Source: Bacteroidales bacterium
Lineage (GTDB): Bacteria > Bacteroidota > Bacteroidia > Bacteroidales > UBA10428
DNA length: 14,295 bases
Assembly (NCBI GenBank): GCA_016926235.1
Contig: JAFGOZ010000599.1
Coordinates: 1-14,295, forward strand
Direction of reading: 5' to 3'
Shown: positions 1-7,190 of the stretch, in pieces
Layout of the letters: every line of letters begins with the position of its first letter
How positions within the stretch are numbered: position 1 is the stretch's first letter
Notes under the pieces: model-generated
Databases searched by the model: none
What the model was told of the DNA's origin: nothing
Seen by the model: only the letters and a program-made list of their open reading frames with translations
Position numbers and translations under genes: made by a program

Positions 1-1
1 C

Positions 2-652
2 CAGTACGGCACCAACTTCATCGCCGTGATGCCCACCAACCTCTACGGTCCCAACGACAACTTCGACCTGGAGAAATCCCACGTCCTTCCCGCCATCCTG
101 CGGAAGATCCACCTGGGGAAATGCCTGGAAAGCGGCGACTGGGACAGCATCCGGAAGGACCTCAACACCAATCCCATCGAAGGGATCAACGGAAGCAGTC
201 CGGAGAAAGAGATCCTCAACATCCTGTACATGTACGGGGTTTCGATCGCGAACAACAAGGCTTCCGTGGAGATCTGGGGCACCGGAAAACCCATGCGGGA
301 ATTCATGTACTCGGAAGACATGGCCGCCGCATGCGTCTTCATGATGGAGAATGTGGATATCCGGCAGATCAACAGCTTCTCACCCAAGGACCTTCCAAAA
401 GACGAGCCCCGCAAGATCCACTTCGTGAACATCGGCACCGGCATCGAGATCACCATTAAGGACCTTGCGGAAGAGATAAAGGACAAACTGGGCTACCGGG
501 GATCGATCTATTTCAACACCGACAAACCCGACGGCCCGCCACGAAAACTGACCAATGTAAACCTCCTGCACAAGCTGGGATACAGACACTCCGTCGACCT
601 GGACCAGGGCATTGAATTGATGTATAATGCCTATCTTAGCAAGCAGAATTGA
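2..652 (+). CDS. fcl: GDP-L-fucose synthase, 3' part (5' end outside the window)
   Basis: The reading frame is already open at base 2, so this is the C-terminal ~216 residues of a longer protein. Family knowledge: GDP-L-fucose synthase (Fcl/WcaG) is a cytoplasmic NADPH-dependent SDR enzyme that epimerises and reduces GDP-4-keto-6-deoxy-D-mannose to GDP-L-fucose. Seen: the frame opens with the family stretch YGTNFIAVMPTNLYGPNDNF, followed by SHVLPAILRK, which carries the histidine expected in the active site. Then come a charged insertion of roughly 40 residues (SGDWDSIRKDLNTNP and onward), WGTGKPMREFMYSEDMA and a C-terminal FNTDKPDGPPRKLTNV segment, all typical of the family. The catalytic Ser and YxxxK residues lie upstream and cannot be checked. 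The gene is GC-rich (58% in the first 60 bases), unlike the genes downstream. Its partner Gmd is not in the window. The TGA stop ends 53 bases before the next likely start. Confidence 0.93.
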   Translation, partial: QYGTNFIAVMPTNLYGPNDNFDLEKSHVLPAILRKIHLGKCLESGDWDSIRKDLNTNPIEGINGSSPEKEILNILYMYGVSIANNKASVEIWGTGKPMREFMYSEDMAAACVFMMENVDIRQINSFSPKDLPKDEPRKIHFVNIGTGIEITIKDLAEEIKDKLGYRGSIYFNTDKPDGPPRKLTNVNLLHKLGYRHSVDLDQGIELMYNAYLSKQN

Positions 653-705
653 CAAAACCTGAAATACGAACCACACCTGCCGCACGCAGGTTAAACCCGA
701 ACCTC

Positions 706-1506
706 ATGAAGGCCCTGGTAAAACTGGCAACAACCATCATTGTTGCCATTGTCATATTTGGAAGCTGCACCTCCCAGAAAGAACTCATGTACCTCTCCAA
801 CCTGGACACCACCACCGTCCAGCAGTTCTACCCCATGATCCGCCCCGACTACAGGGTGCAGTACCAGGATATTTTGTATGTGAATTTCTTTACAATGAAT
901 CAGGAGATGAATGATTTGTTGAATCCGGGGGGAGGATCACGAACTTCTTCCTATCTATTCAGGGATGAGAGCTCAACTTATATTTATGGTTACACGGTGA
1001 GTGATTCGGGAACAATATCATTACCCATTCTGGGAGAGATTGAAGTTTACGGTTTAACACTGGAGCAGGTAAAAAGAAATATTAAAGAACGTGCGGCAAA
1101 ATACCTGAAAGATGCAGTTATCAATGTGCGTTTGCTAAGCTTCAAATATACAGTTGTTGGTGAAGTAAATAGACCAGGTATGTATAACAACTACAATAAC
1201 CAGCTCACCGTGCTGGAAGCGATTGGAATGGCAGGTGATATCACCGATTACGGAAATCGTAGGCGAGTGCTGGTGGTGCGCCCGACGAAGGAGGGGACTT
1301 ACACATTTCGCATAAACCTACAGGATAAAAATCTACTTCAATCGGAAGGTTATTTCCTTCTTCCTAACGATATCGTAATTGTGGAACCAATAAAATCCAA
1401 ACCTTTCCAGCTCAACATCCCGATTACCTCCCTACTCATTTCCACCACCCTGAGTACAATATCAACGTTAATACTTCTGATTAATTTTATTAATATAACA
1501 AAGTAA
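706..1506 (+). CDS. Wza-type polysaccharide export lipoprotein (Poly_export/SLBB)
   Basis: Probable outer-membrane export channel protein of 266 residues. The frame can be extended to a TTG at 649, overlapping the fcl stop. The ATG at 706 is preferred because it places a lipoprotein signal peptide exactly at the N-terminus: a short basic start, a hydrophobic run and the lipobox FGSC with Cys21. Residues ~45-130 match the polysaccharide export domain (YRVQYQDILYVNFF near its start). Residues ~147-192 (YTVVGEVNRPGMYN, then LTVLEAIGMAGDITDYGNRR) form an SLBB-type ligand-binding repeat. Residues ~234-265 form a C-terminal hydrophobic helix, as in many Bacteroidetes homologues. The protein is shorter than enterobacterial Wza (about 380 residues), which is usual for this group. 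It lies 44 bases upstream of the Wzc-type kinase, its normal partner. Base composition changes sharply inside the gene near base 870 and fluctuates again near 1201-1320. Confidence 0.93.
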   Translation: MKALVKLATTIIVAIVIFGSCTSQKELMYLSNLDTTTVQQFYPMIRPDYRVQYQDILYVNFFTMNQEMNDLLNPGGGSRTSSYLFRDESSTYIYGYTVSDSGTISLPILGEIEVYGLTLEQVKRNIKERAAKYLKDAVINVRLLSFKYTVVGEVNRPGMYNNYNNQLTVLEAIGMAGDITDYGNRRRVLVVRPTKEGTYTFRINLQDKNLLQSEGYFLLPNDIVIVEPIKSKPFQLNIPITSLLISTTLSTISTLILLINFINITK

Positions 1507-1550
1507 TATGATTTAATGAATACTAATATATCAGTTAATCTTATTGCCAG

Positions 1551-3941
1551 ATGAATCAATCACGTACCTCCCCAAATCAAACTCCACCAGGTTATACCCC
1601 AAGTAATTATGGATACCCAACTCCACTCTTTTTGGAGGAAGATAAGCCTATCAACTGGCGTAAATATCTCTTTCTATTTCTAAGGAATTGGTACTGGTTT
1701 CTAATTGTGTTGGGCATTGCACTGGGGATTGCATTCTTTAAAATCAGGTATTCGATACCCAGGTATCAAGCAACAGCAACATTAATTATCCAGGATGAGG
1801 AAAATGCACAAGATGTACTTAGTGAGTTTAGGGCTGTGAGGTATTGGAGAAGGCAAGCAGATATGGCTAATGAAACAGCCAAATTGAGCTCCTTCACTAC
1901 TATTAATAGGGCTGTTGACAGTTTAAACCAGGATATATTCTGGACAGGTTACGGCAGAATCCGGATACGTCCAATATACATAAATCCTCGCTTTCAGCTT
2001 ATTATACTAAGCGATTCTGTGGATTGGTATAGGGATTTAGAATGGTTCATTGATTATATTAACTCTTCAGAATATCGGTTCTACAGGGAAGATTACATTG
2101 ATACGATTCTTCCATTTAATAAAGTTATAAATCTGTTTGATTGGCAGTTTATAGTGACTGCTATTCCAAATGGATTAGGACATGATACCTACAGTTTCGT
2201 GGTCAATGATCCAACAACTCTTACAAAAAAATACAGACAAAAGCTAGTTATTGAAACTGATGAAAGAGAGGGTACCGTAATCACGCTTCAATCAACCGGA
2301 CCTGTGGGTGAGCGCGAAGTTGATTTTTTGAATATACTTAGCAAGACTTATATCATATCTGAGCTAGAAAGAAAGCGTAAAATCGCGGAGAATACATTTG
2401 AATTCATTGATGATCAAATCGATGTGATTCTTGATTCACTGCATCAGGCAGAAGATCAACTCCTGACATATCGCCTTTCAAACAATGTTATAAATTTGAG
2501 TCGGGAAGGAGAGATAGCTTATGAACGTTTGAAGAGTTTCCAGGAGCAACGGACACAGTTGGAATTAAAAGAGAATTATTATGCTTATCTCAAAAAATAT
2601 TTGAATGAGAGAAATGATCCTCAAACTATTATTGCTCCTACTATTTTAGATGCAAATGATCAGATCCTAATTGCGACTGTAACAGAACTACAAGGACTTT
2701 ATGAAGAACGAGAAAACCTTGATATATCAGTCATGGATAATAATCCAGGGTTGGAAAACATTAATGAAAGAATTAAAGCAGTGCGATTACGCATCCTTGA
2801 AATCATCAATGGGCTTATCGAGAATAACAGTTTAACGCTTAAGCAGCTAGGAACAGAAGAAGATGCTATTATTAATCAATTAAAAACACTACCTATAAGT
2901 GAACAGCAATTACTAAATATTACACGTAGATACGACCTTTATAACGAATTCTATACATACCTATTACAAAAAAGGGCTGAATCAGGTATTCAAAAGGCTT
3001 CGGCTGTTTCTAATGCAAGAATCCTGGATCCTGCCAGGTACGACCAATTAATTCCTGTGGGTAATAATAGAATGATTATTTTATTTATTGCCTTAGCACT
3101 TGGAATATTTATTCCAGCAGGGATTCTTATACTTCGTGACGCCCTGGACAATAAAATACGTGAACGAGATGATATAGTGAATAAAACCGATATACCTATA
3201 ATAGGTACTATCGGGCATGCTGTTGATGTAGGTTTATTACCAGCGAAAATAGATCCTAAATCCTCCTTTACAGAGACGCTCAGGCGCATCCGTACTAACT
3301 TGTCTTTCGCTTTAAAAGAAAAAGATCAGAAAGTGGTAATGGTAACTTCCAGTATCAGTGGGGAAGGAAAAACATTCACTGCTGCTAACCTGGCCACAAT
3401 AATTGCCATGAATAATCAGAAAGTATTACTCGTAGGGGCCGATCTCCGAAAACCAACGCTTCATCGCATTTTCAATGTTTCTAATGAAATAGGAATAACT
3501 TCATATATTATCGGAGAAAAAGAAATTCAGGATATTATTTTTCAAACAGATATTGATAACCTTTTCTTGATCCCAGCAGGACCAGTACCCCCCAATCCAG
3601 CGGAATTACTAGAAACTAAAAGAATGAAAATCCTGTTCGATAAAGCAAGAAGAGAGTTTGACTATATTATTACCGACACTCCACCTATTGCATTAGTAGC
3701 AGATGCACTTTCAGTAGCTATCTATGCGGACCTGACTCTATACCTTGTTAGACAAAACCACAGCCATAAAGGTGTCTTGGAGATTGCCAACTCCATGAAA
3801 AATGAAGAGAAGCTTCCGAATATTTACCTTCTTATCAATGATATACGACCATCTAGGAGCATGGGTTTATACTATTATTACGGGTATGGGAAAGGATATA
3901 ATTATGGATATTATGACTATAATTATTCAACCGAAGAGTAG
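1551..3941 (+). CDS. Wzc-type polysaccharide co-polymerase / BY-kinase (tyrosine autokinase)
   Basis: Inner-membrane protein of 796 residues, expected to control chain length and export together with the Wza-type lipoprotein. Domains in order: a proline-rich N-terminus; a Wzz-type segment with the first membrane helix (~45-65); a long periplasmic region with predicted helices (~270-480), ending before a second membrane helix (~505-527); then a cytoplasmic BY-kinase domain. Kinase motifs seen: Walker A SSISGEGKTF (~599-608), Walker A' LLVGADLRKP (~625-634) and Walker B YIITDTPP (~705-712). The Walker A' motif has Gly where many BY-kinases have the first Asp; the second Asp is kept. From memory this variant is common in Bacteroidetes homologues, so loss of activity is not implied. 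The tail has 11 tyrosines in the last 23 residues, the expected autophosphorylation cluster. Length is typical for a fused Wzz-kinase protein. No Shine-Dalgarno sequence is visible before the ATG. Confidence 0.95.
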   Translation: MNQSRTSPNQTPPGYTPSNYGYPTPLFLEEDKPINWRKYLFLFLRNWYWFLIVLGIALGIAFFKIRYSIPRYQATATLIIQDEENAQDVLSEFRAVRYWRRQADMANETAKLSSFTTINRAVDSLNQDIFWTGYGRIRIRPIYINPRFQLIILSDSVDWYRDLEWFIDYINSSEYRFYREDYIDTILPFNKVINLFDWQFIVTAIPNGLGHDTYSFVVNDPTTLTKKYRQKLVIETDEREGTVITLQSTGPVGEREVDFLNILSKTYIISELERKRKIAENTFEFIDDQIDVILDSLHQAEDQLLTYRLSNNVINLSREGEIAYERLKSFQEQRTQLELKENYYAYLKKYLNERNDPQTIIAPTILDANDQILIATVTELQGLYEERENLDISVMDNNPGLENINERIKAVRLRILEIINGLIENNSLTLKQLGTEEDAIINQLKTLPISEQQLLNITRRYDLYNEFYTYLLQKRAESGIQKASAVSNARILDPARYDQLIPVGNNRMIILFIALALGIFIPAGILILRDALDNKIRERDDIVNKTDIPIIGTIGHAVDVGLLPAKIDPKSSFTETLRRIRTNLSFALKEKDQKVVMVTSSISGEGKTFTAANLATIIAMNNQKVLLVGADLRKPTLHRIFNVSNEIGITSYIIGEKEIQDIIFQTDIDNLFLIPAGPVPPNPAELLETKRMKILFDKARREFDYIITDTPPIALVADALSVAIYADLTLYLVRQNHSHKGVLEIANSMKNEEKLPNIYLLINDIRPSRSMGLYYYYGYGKGYNYGYYDYNYSTEE

Positions 3942-4437
3942 AAATAGATTTTTTTAACGAGAATGTTTAATCACGCTATATACTATCTTCTTAGTTATTA
4001 AAATAATACCTCATATATTAAATACATACAAAAAAAATAATCTGACAATATATTTCATAATAATTATCTTAGTATTTCAGAATAGTATTTATTTATATTC
4101 AAACCTGTAAAAAATCATTTTCCGGCGATGAAACTTATGAACTCGATTAGAATAGATACTAATTTTAGAAGTAAATTCAAATTATAATCTGACAGATTTT
4201 TCGGTAATTTCTCTAGAAGGATATTAATACAATTACTTTGCATATTGCAATTGAAATTGAATCAAAAACATCAATGCTCCAATCAATTTCATCACATTAT
4301 TTTTATTTCTCTTTTCTTATATGTTAGACACGAAAAGAATACCTTCTGAATTTAACTTTTTCCTTATTAATGTCTTAAAATAAATCAAACCTGAAAGAGT
4401 CTTCTTAAATAAATCTTAATGATAAGAATTATTAGCC
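3942..4437. other. 496-base AT-rich intergenic region between export and biosynthesis genes
   Basis: I see no supportable gene here. The longest obvious ATG frame noticed, 4128-4187, encodes only 19 residues. The region is strongly AT-rich with many short T and A runs. It could hold the 3' untranslated region of the kinase gene and a promoter for the biosynthetic run starting at 4438. One weak match to a Bacteroidetes -7 element (TAnnTTTG) is TTACTTTG at 4233-4240, one mismatch, with no convincing -33 element about 20 bases upstream. Two inverted repeats lie nearby: TTGCA-TAT-TGCAA at 4238-4250, and TGAAATTGA (4252-4260) facing TCAATTTCA (4283-4291). No GC-rich hairpin followed by a T run was found, so a classical terminator cannot be claimed. 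A decayed gene is also possible but leaves no readable trace. Confidence 0.6.
4238..4291. repeat. Two adjacent inverted repeats upstream of the biosynthetic run
   Basis: TTGCA and TGCAA (4238-4242 and 4246-4250) are separated by TAT. Immediately after, TGAAATTGA (4252-4260) is matched by its exact reverse complement TCAATTTCA (4283-4291) with a 22-base spacer. Either could be an operator or an RNA stem, but in DNA this AT-rich such repeats also arise by chance, so function is not claimed. Confidence 0.3.
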
Positions 4438-5358
4438 ATGCCCTATTTATCAATTATTAGCCCAGTCTATAACGCTGAAAATATCATACCACAACTAGTG
4501 AAAAGGATTATAGACTCAATTGTTCAAATAACTGATAATTTTGAGATTATCTTAATAGATGACGGAAGCTCAGATCAATCATGGAAAATAATTGAAAAAC
4601 AATCTGAGGAGTATTATAATGTAAAAGGTATAAAACTGAGTCGGAACTTTGGACAACACTATGCTATTACAGCTGGCTTAGATCATTCAAAAGGGGACTG
4701 GGTGGTTGTAATGGATTGTGATTTGCAGGATAAACCTGAAGAGATCACAAAATTACATGCTAAAGCCATTGAAGGTTATGATATTGTATTAGCAAGAAGA
4801 TATGCGAGAAAAGATCGGTATTATAAAAAGATCTTCTCGATTATCTTTTACAGGACACTTGGTTATCTGACAGGATCAAAATTGGATGAAACAGTTGCCA
4901 ATTTTGGAATTTATAATAAAAAAGTTATCGAAGCAGTAAAACAAATGAGAGAATCTATAAGATATTTCCCAACAATGGTGAAGTGGACTGGTTTTAGAAC
5001 AGAAAAAATAAACGTTGAACATGATTATAGTATTGCAGGTAAATCTAACTATAATCTAAAAAAACTACTTCGATTGGCTTTAGATATTATTCTTGCATAC
5101 TCTGATAAACCCATAAGACTGCTTATCAAGATAGGATTAATGATTTCTGTGATTGCTTTCATATTTGCATTAATCACATTAATTCGTTGGATAAAAGGAG
5201 ATATAGTTGTATTAGGTTATACAAGTATTTTTATATCTATCTGGTTATTATCAGGAATAATTATTTCTACTTTAGGTTTAGTTGGTCTTTATGTCGGTAA
5301 GATTTTTGAAGGAGTAAAGAAAAGACCTATATATGTTATCGATGAAATAATATCATGA
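4438..5358 (+). CDS. GT2 glycosyltransferase with C-terminal membrane anchor (DPM1/GtrB/ArnC-like)
   Basis: Protein of 306 residues. Family knowledge: enzymes of this type move a sugar from a nucleotide donor onto polyprenyl phosphate at the cytoplasmic face of the inner membrane. Seen: an N-terminal GT-A fold starting YLSIISPVYNAE, the donor-binding DDGS at 41-44, and the metal/donor motif MDCDLQDKPEE at 92-102. The segment GKSNYNLKKLLRLALD (201-216) is characteristic of the GtrB/DPM1-like branch. Two hydrophobic helices follow at about 227-250 and 259-287. An in-frame TAA lies 12 bases before the ATG, so the start is fixed. The stop overlaps the start of the next gene by 4 bases (ATGA), which indicates translational coupling. 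The sugar cannot be read from sequence; the adjacent WecD/WecE-like genes make Fuc4NAc a reasonable guess. It could instead transfer directly to a lipid-linked oligosaccharide. Confidence 0.88.
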   Translation: MPYLSIISPVYNAENIIPQLVKRIIDSIVQITDNFEIILIDDGSSDQSWKIIEKQSEEYYNVKGIKLSRNFGQHYAITAGLDHSKGDWVVVMDCDLQDKPEEITKLHAKAIEGYDIVLARRYARKDRYYKKIFSIIFYRTLGYLTGSKLDETVANFGIYNKKVIEAVKQMRESIRYFPTMVKWTGFRTEKINVEHDYSIAGKSNYNLKKLLRLALDIILAYSDKPIRLLIKIGLMISVIAFIFALITLIRWIKGDIVVLGYTSIFISIWLLSGIIISTLGLVGLYVGKIFEGVKKRPIYVIDEIIS

Positions 5359-6053
5359 GAATTGAAAAACTTGAATGGGATAGTAGTTTTTTCGGTTACC
5401 CAGTTGGTAAATTAATTTTAGATAATGAGACAAGATTTGATAAAGTCAGTTTTTTAAATGATTCGGGAGAGTATAAACTTGTCTATATATTTTCTACTTA
5501 TGAACTAAATACAGAAATTAGTTCATTCTATTGTGTTGATGTCAAAATCACTCTTAAGAAAAATATACTAGTTAAGACAAAAACCAATCAGTCTTTTCAT
5601 TGTGAATCATATATATATGATGAATATAGCTTCAAGAAGCTTGTAATATTAGCATATGAAAGTGGTAAGTATTCAAGATATAGGATAGATAAAAAATTTA
5701 TCAATAATGAGTTTGAAAAACTATATAGAAGTTGGGTTTTTAATAGCGTTAAGAAAAAATATGCTTTTGAAGTACTTGTTTATAAAGTCAATTCTGAAAT
5801 AGTCGGTTTAATAACTCTCACGGACAAAGAAAGTACATCATCTGAAATTGGACTTTTTGCCGTGAGTAAAGAATTTCAATCGCAAGGTATTGGAACCATC
5901 TTATTAAAAGATGCTGAACTCGTTTCAATAAGAAAGAACTATGAAAACATGCAAGTCAATACTCAACAAGATAACATAAATGCAATGAATTTTTATAAAA
6001 AAAACGGTTTTGTACTTTACAGCAAATATTACATATATCATTACTGGAATTAA
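5355..6053 (+). CDS. wecD: WecD-like dTDP-4-amino-4,6-dideoxygalactose N-acetyltransferase (GNAT)
   Basis: Cytoplasmic protein of 232 residues, close to the ~224 of E. coli WecD (RffC), which acetylates dTDP-4-amino-4,6-dideoxy-D-galactose with acetyl-CoA to give dTDP-Fuc4NAc. Seen: the N-terminal signature LEWDSSFFGYPVGKL, a middle segment SRYRIDKKF then LYRSWVFNSV that resembles the WecD substrate region, and a C-terminal GNAT fold. The GNAT fold has acetyl-CoA motif A at about 170-181 (SKEFQSQGIGT) and motif B NINAMNFYKKNGF at about 207-219. The start overlaps the preceding stop by 4 bases, and only two bases separate its stop from the WecE-like aminotransferase, the enzyme that would supply its substrate. 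That pairing supports the assignment more strongly than similarity alone. The exact acceptor isomer (4-amino versus another amino position) is inferred from the neighbour. Confidence 0.85.
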   Translation: MRIEKLEWDSSFFGYPVGKLILDNETRFDKVSFLNDSGEYKLVYIFSTYELNTEISSFYCVDVKITLKKNILVKTKTNQSFHCESYIYDEYSFKKLVILAYESGKYSRYRIDKKFINNEFEKLYRSWVFNSVKKKYAFEVLVYKVNSEIVGLITLTDKESTSSEIGLFAVSKEFQSQGIGTILLKDAELVSIRKNYENMQVNTQQDNINAMNFYKKNGFVLYSKYYIYHYWN

Positions 6054-6055
6054 CG

Positions 6056-7186
6056 ATGATCCCATTTAATAAGCCATATATTACCGGGAAAGAAACACAT
6101 TATATTTACGATGCAGTATACTCTGGCCATCTTTCAGGAAATGGTAAATACACAAAAATGTGTCAGAATTATTTTGAAGAACGATGGGGATTCAAAAAAA
6201 CACTGTTGACAACCTCCTGCACAGATGCACTTGAAATGTGTGCTTTATTGCTTGATATTAAACCCGGCGATGAAGTTATTGTTCCCTCTTACACATTCGT
6301 AAGTAGTGCGCTTGCCTTTGTGAGACAGGGTGCAAAAATTGTATTTGTTGACAGCAGGGAAGACCATCCAGGAATAGATGAGAACAAGATAGAAGAACTA
6401 ATTACCGAAAGAACAAAAGTTATTGTTCCTGTGCATTATGCCGGTGTAGCCTGCGATATGGACAAGATAATGGATATAGCTAAGAAATACAATCTTTTTG
6501 TGGTGGAGGATGCAGCTCATGCTATTGACAGTTATTATATAAGTAGAAATAAGATAAAAAGGTCTCTGGGCTCAATAGGTCATTTGGCAGCTTTTTCTTT
6601 TCATGAGACAAAAAACATTCAATGTGGAGAGGGAGGCCTATTGTCAATTAATGATGAACGATTCATCAAACGAGCAGAAATAATATGGGAAAAAGGAACT
6701 AACAGGGCAGAGTTCTTCCGTGGAGAAGTAAATAAATACGGATGGGTTGATACAGGATCAAGTTTTCTTATGTCTGAAATAACCGCAGCTTTTTTATGGG
6801 CGCAGCTAAATGAACTAGATAATATACAGAGCAAACGTAATGCGCTGTGGGTTCAATATAAGGAAGAATTGACAGACTTTGCTGAGAAGCTGGATATTAA
6901 ATTGCCATTTATCCCGGATTATGCATCGAATAATGCACATATGTTTTATCTCGTATGCAAATCCTTGAATCAGAGGCAAGAATTCTTGGAAAAACTCAAT
7001 GCAAATGGGATAATGGCTGTGTTTCACTACCTAGGTTTGCACAATAGTCCTTTTTACAGAGACAAACATGATGGAAGGGAAATGCCATTTGTGAAGAAAT
7101 ATTCAGATTGTTTAGTAAGATTGCCAATGTTCATAGATTTAAAGTTGAATATGGTCTTAACAAAAATAAATAATATAGTGCGATAG
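6056..7186 (+). CDS. wecE: WecE/RffA-like dTDP-4-amino-4,6-dideoxygalactose transaminase
   Basis: PLP-dependent sugar aminotransferase of the DegT/DnrJ/EryC1 family, 376 residues, the normal length for WecE. Known reaction: dTDP-4-keto-6-deoxy-D-glucose plus glutamate gives dTDP-4-amino-4,6-dideoxy-D-galactose. Seen: the WecE-type N-terminus MIPFNKPYITGKE, TTSCTDALEM (phosphate-binding region), VIVPSYTFVSSALAF, VPVHYAGVACDMD, VVEDAAHA with the PLP-contacting Asp152, and SFHETKN with Lys186 as the expected Schiff-base lysine. EKGTNRAEFFRGEV and the C-terminal NAHMFYLV and IMAVFHYLGLH blocks follow. These match the E. coli WecE pattern nearly end to end as I remember it, which is why I name it rather than call it a generic DegT protein. 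It follows wecD by 2 bases and precedes the membrane protein by 4. The RmlA/RmlB enzymes that make its substrate are not in the window. Confidence 0.92.
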   Translation: MIPFNKPYITGKETHYIYDAVYSGHLSGNGKYTKMCQNYFEERWGFKKTLLTTSCTDALEMCALLLDIKPGDEVIVPSYTFVSSALAFVRQGAKIVFVDSREDHPGIDENKIEELITERTKVIVPVHYAGVACDMDKIMDIAKKYNLFVVEDAAHAIDSYYISRNKIKRSLGSIGHLAAFSFHETKNIQCGEGGLLSINDERFIKRAEIIWEKGTNRAEFFRGEVNKYGWVDTGSSFLMSEITAAFLWAQLNELDNIQSKRNALWVQYKEELTDFAEKLDIKLPFIPDYASNNAHMFYLVCKSLNQRQEFLEKLNANGIMAVFHYLGLHNSPFYRDKHDGREMPFVKKYSDCLVRLPMFIDLKLNMVLTKINNIVR

Positions 7187-7190
7187 TAGG

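Noticed and set aside
121..459. Overlapping 112-residue frame, and opposite-strand frames in the fcl region
   Set aside because: The protein is Arg/His/Gln-rich as expected for an out-of-frame reading of GC-rich coding DNA, and fcl motifs account for the region.
649..705. TTG start that would extend the Wza-type protein by 19 residues and overlap fcl
   Set aside because: The ATG at 706 places a textbook lipoprotein signal peptide with lipobox FGSC at the N-terminus; the extension would put a charged, non-conserved leader ahead of it.
4128..4187. 19-residue ATG frame in the large intergenic gap
   Set aside because: Too short, no recognisable motif, no start signal, and expected by chance in AT-rich DNA.
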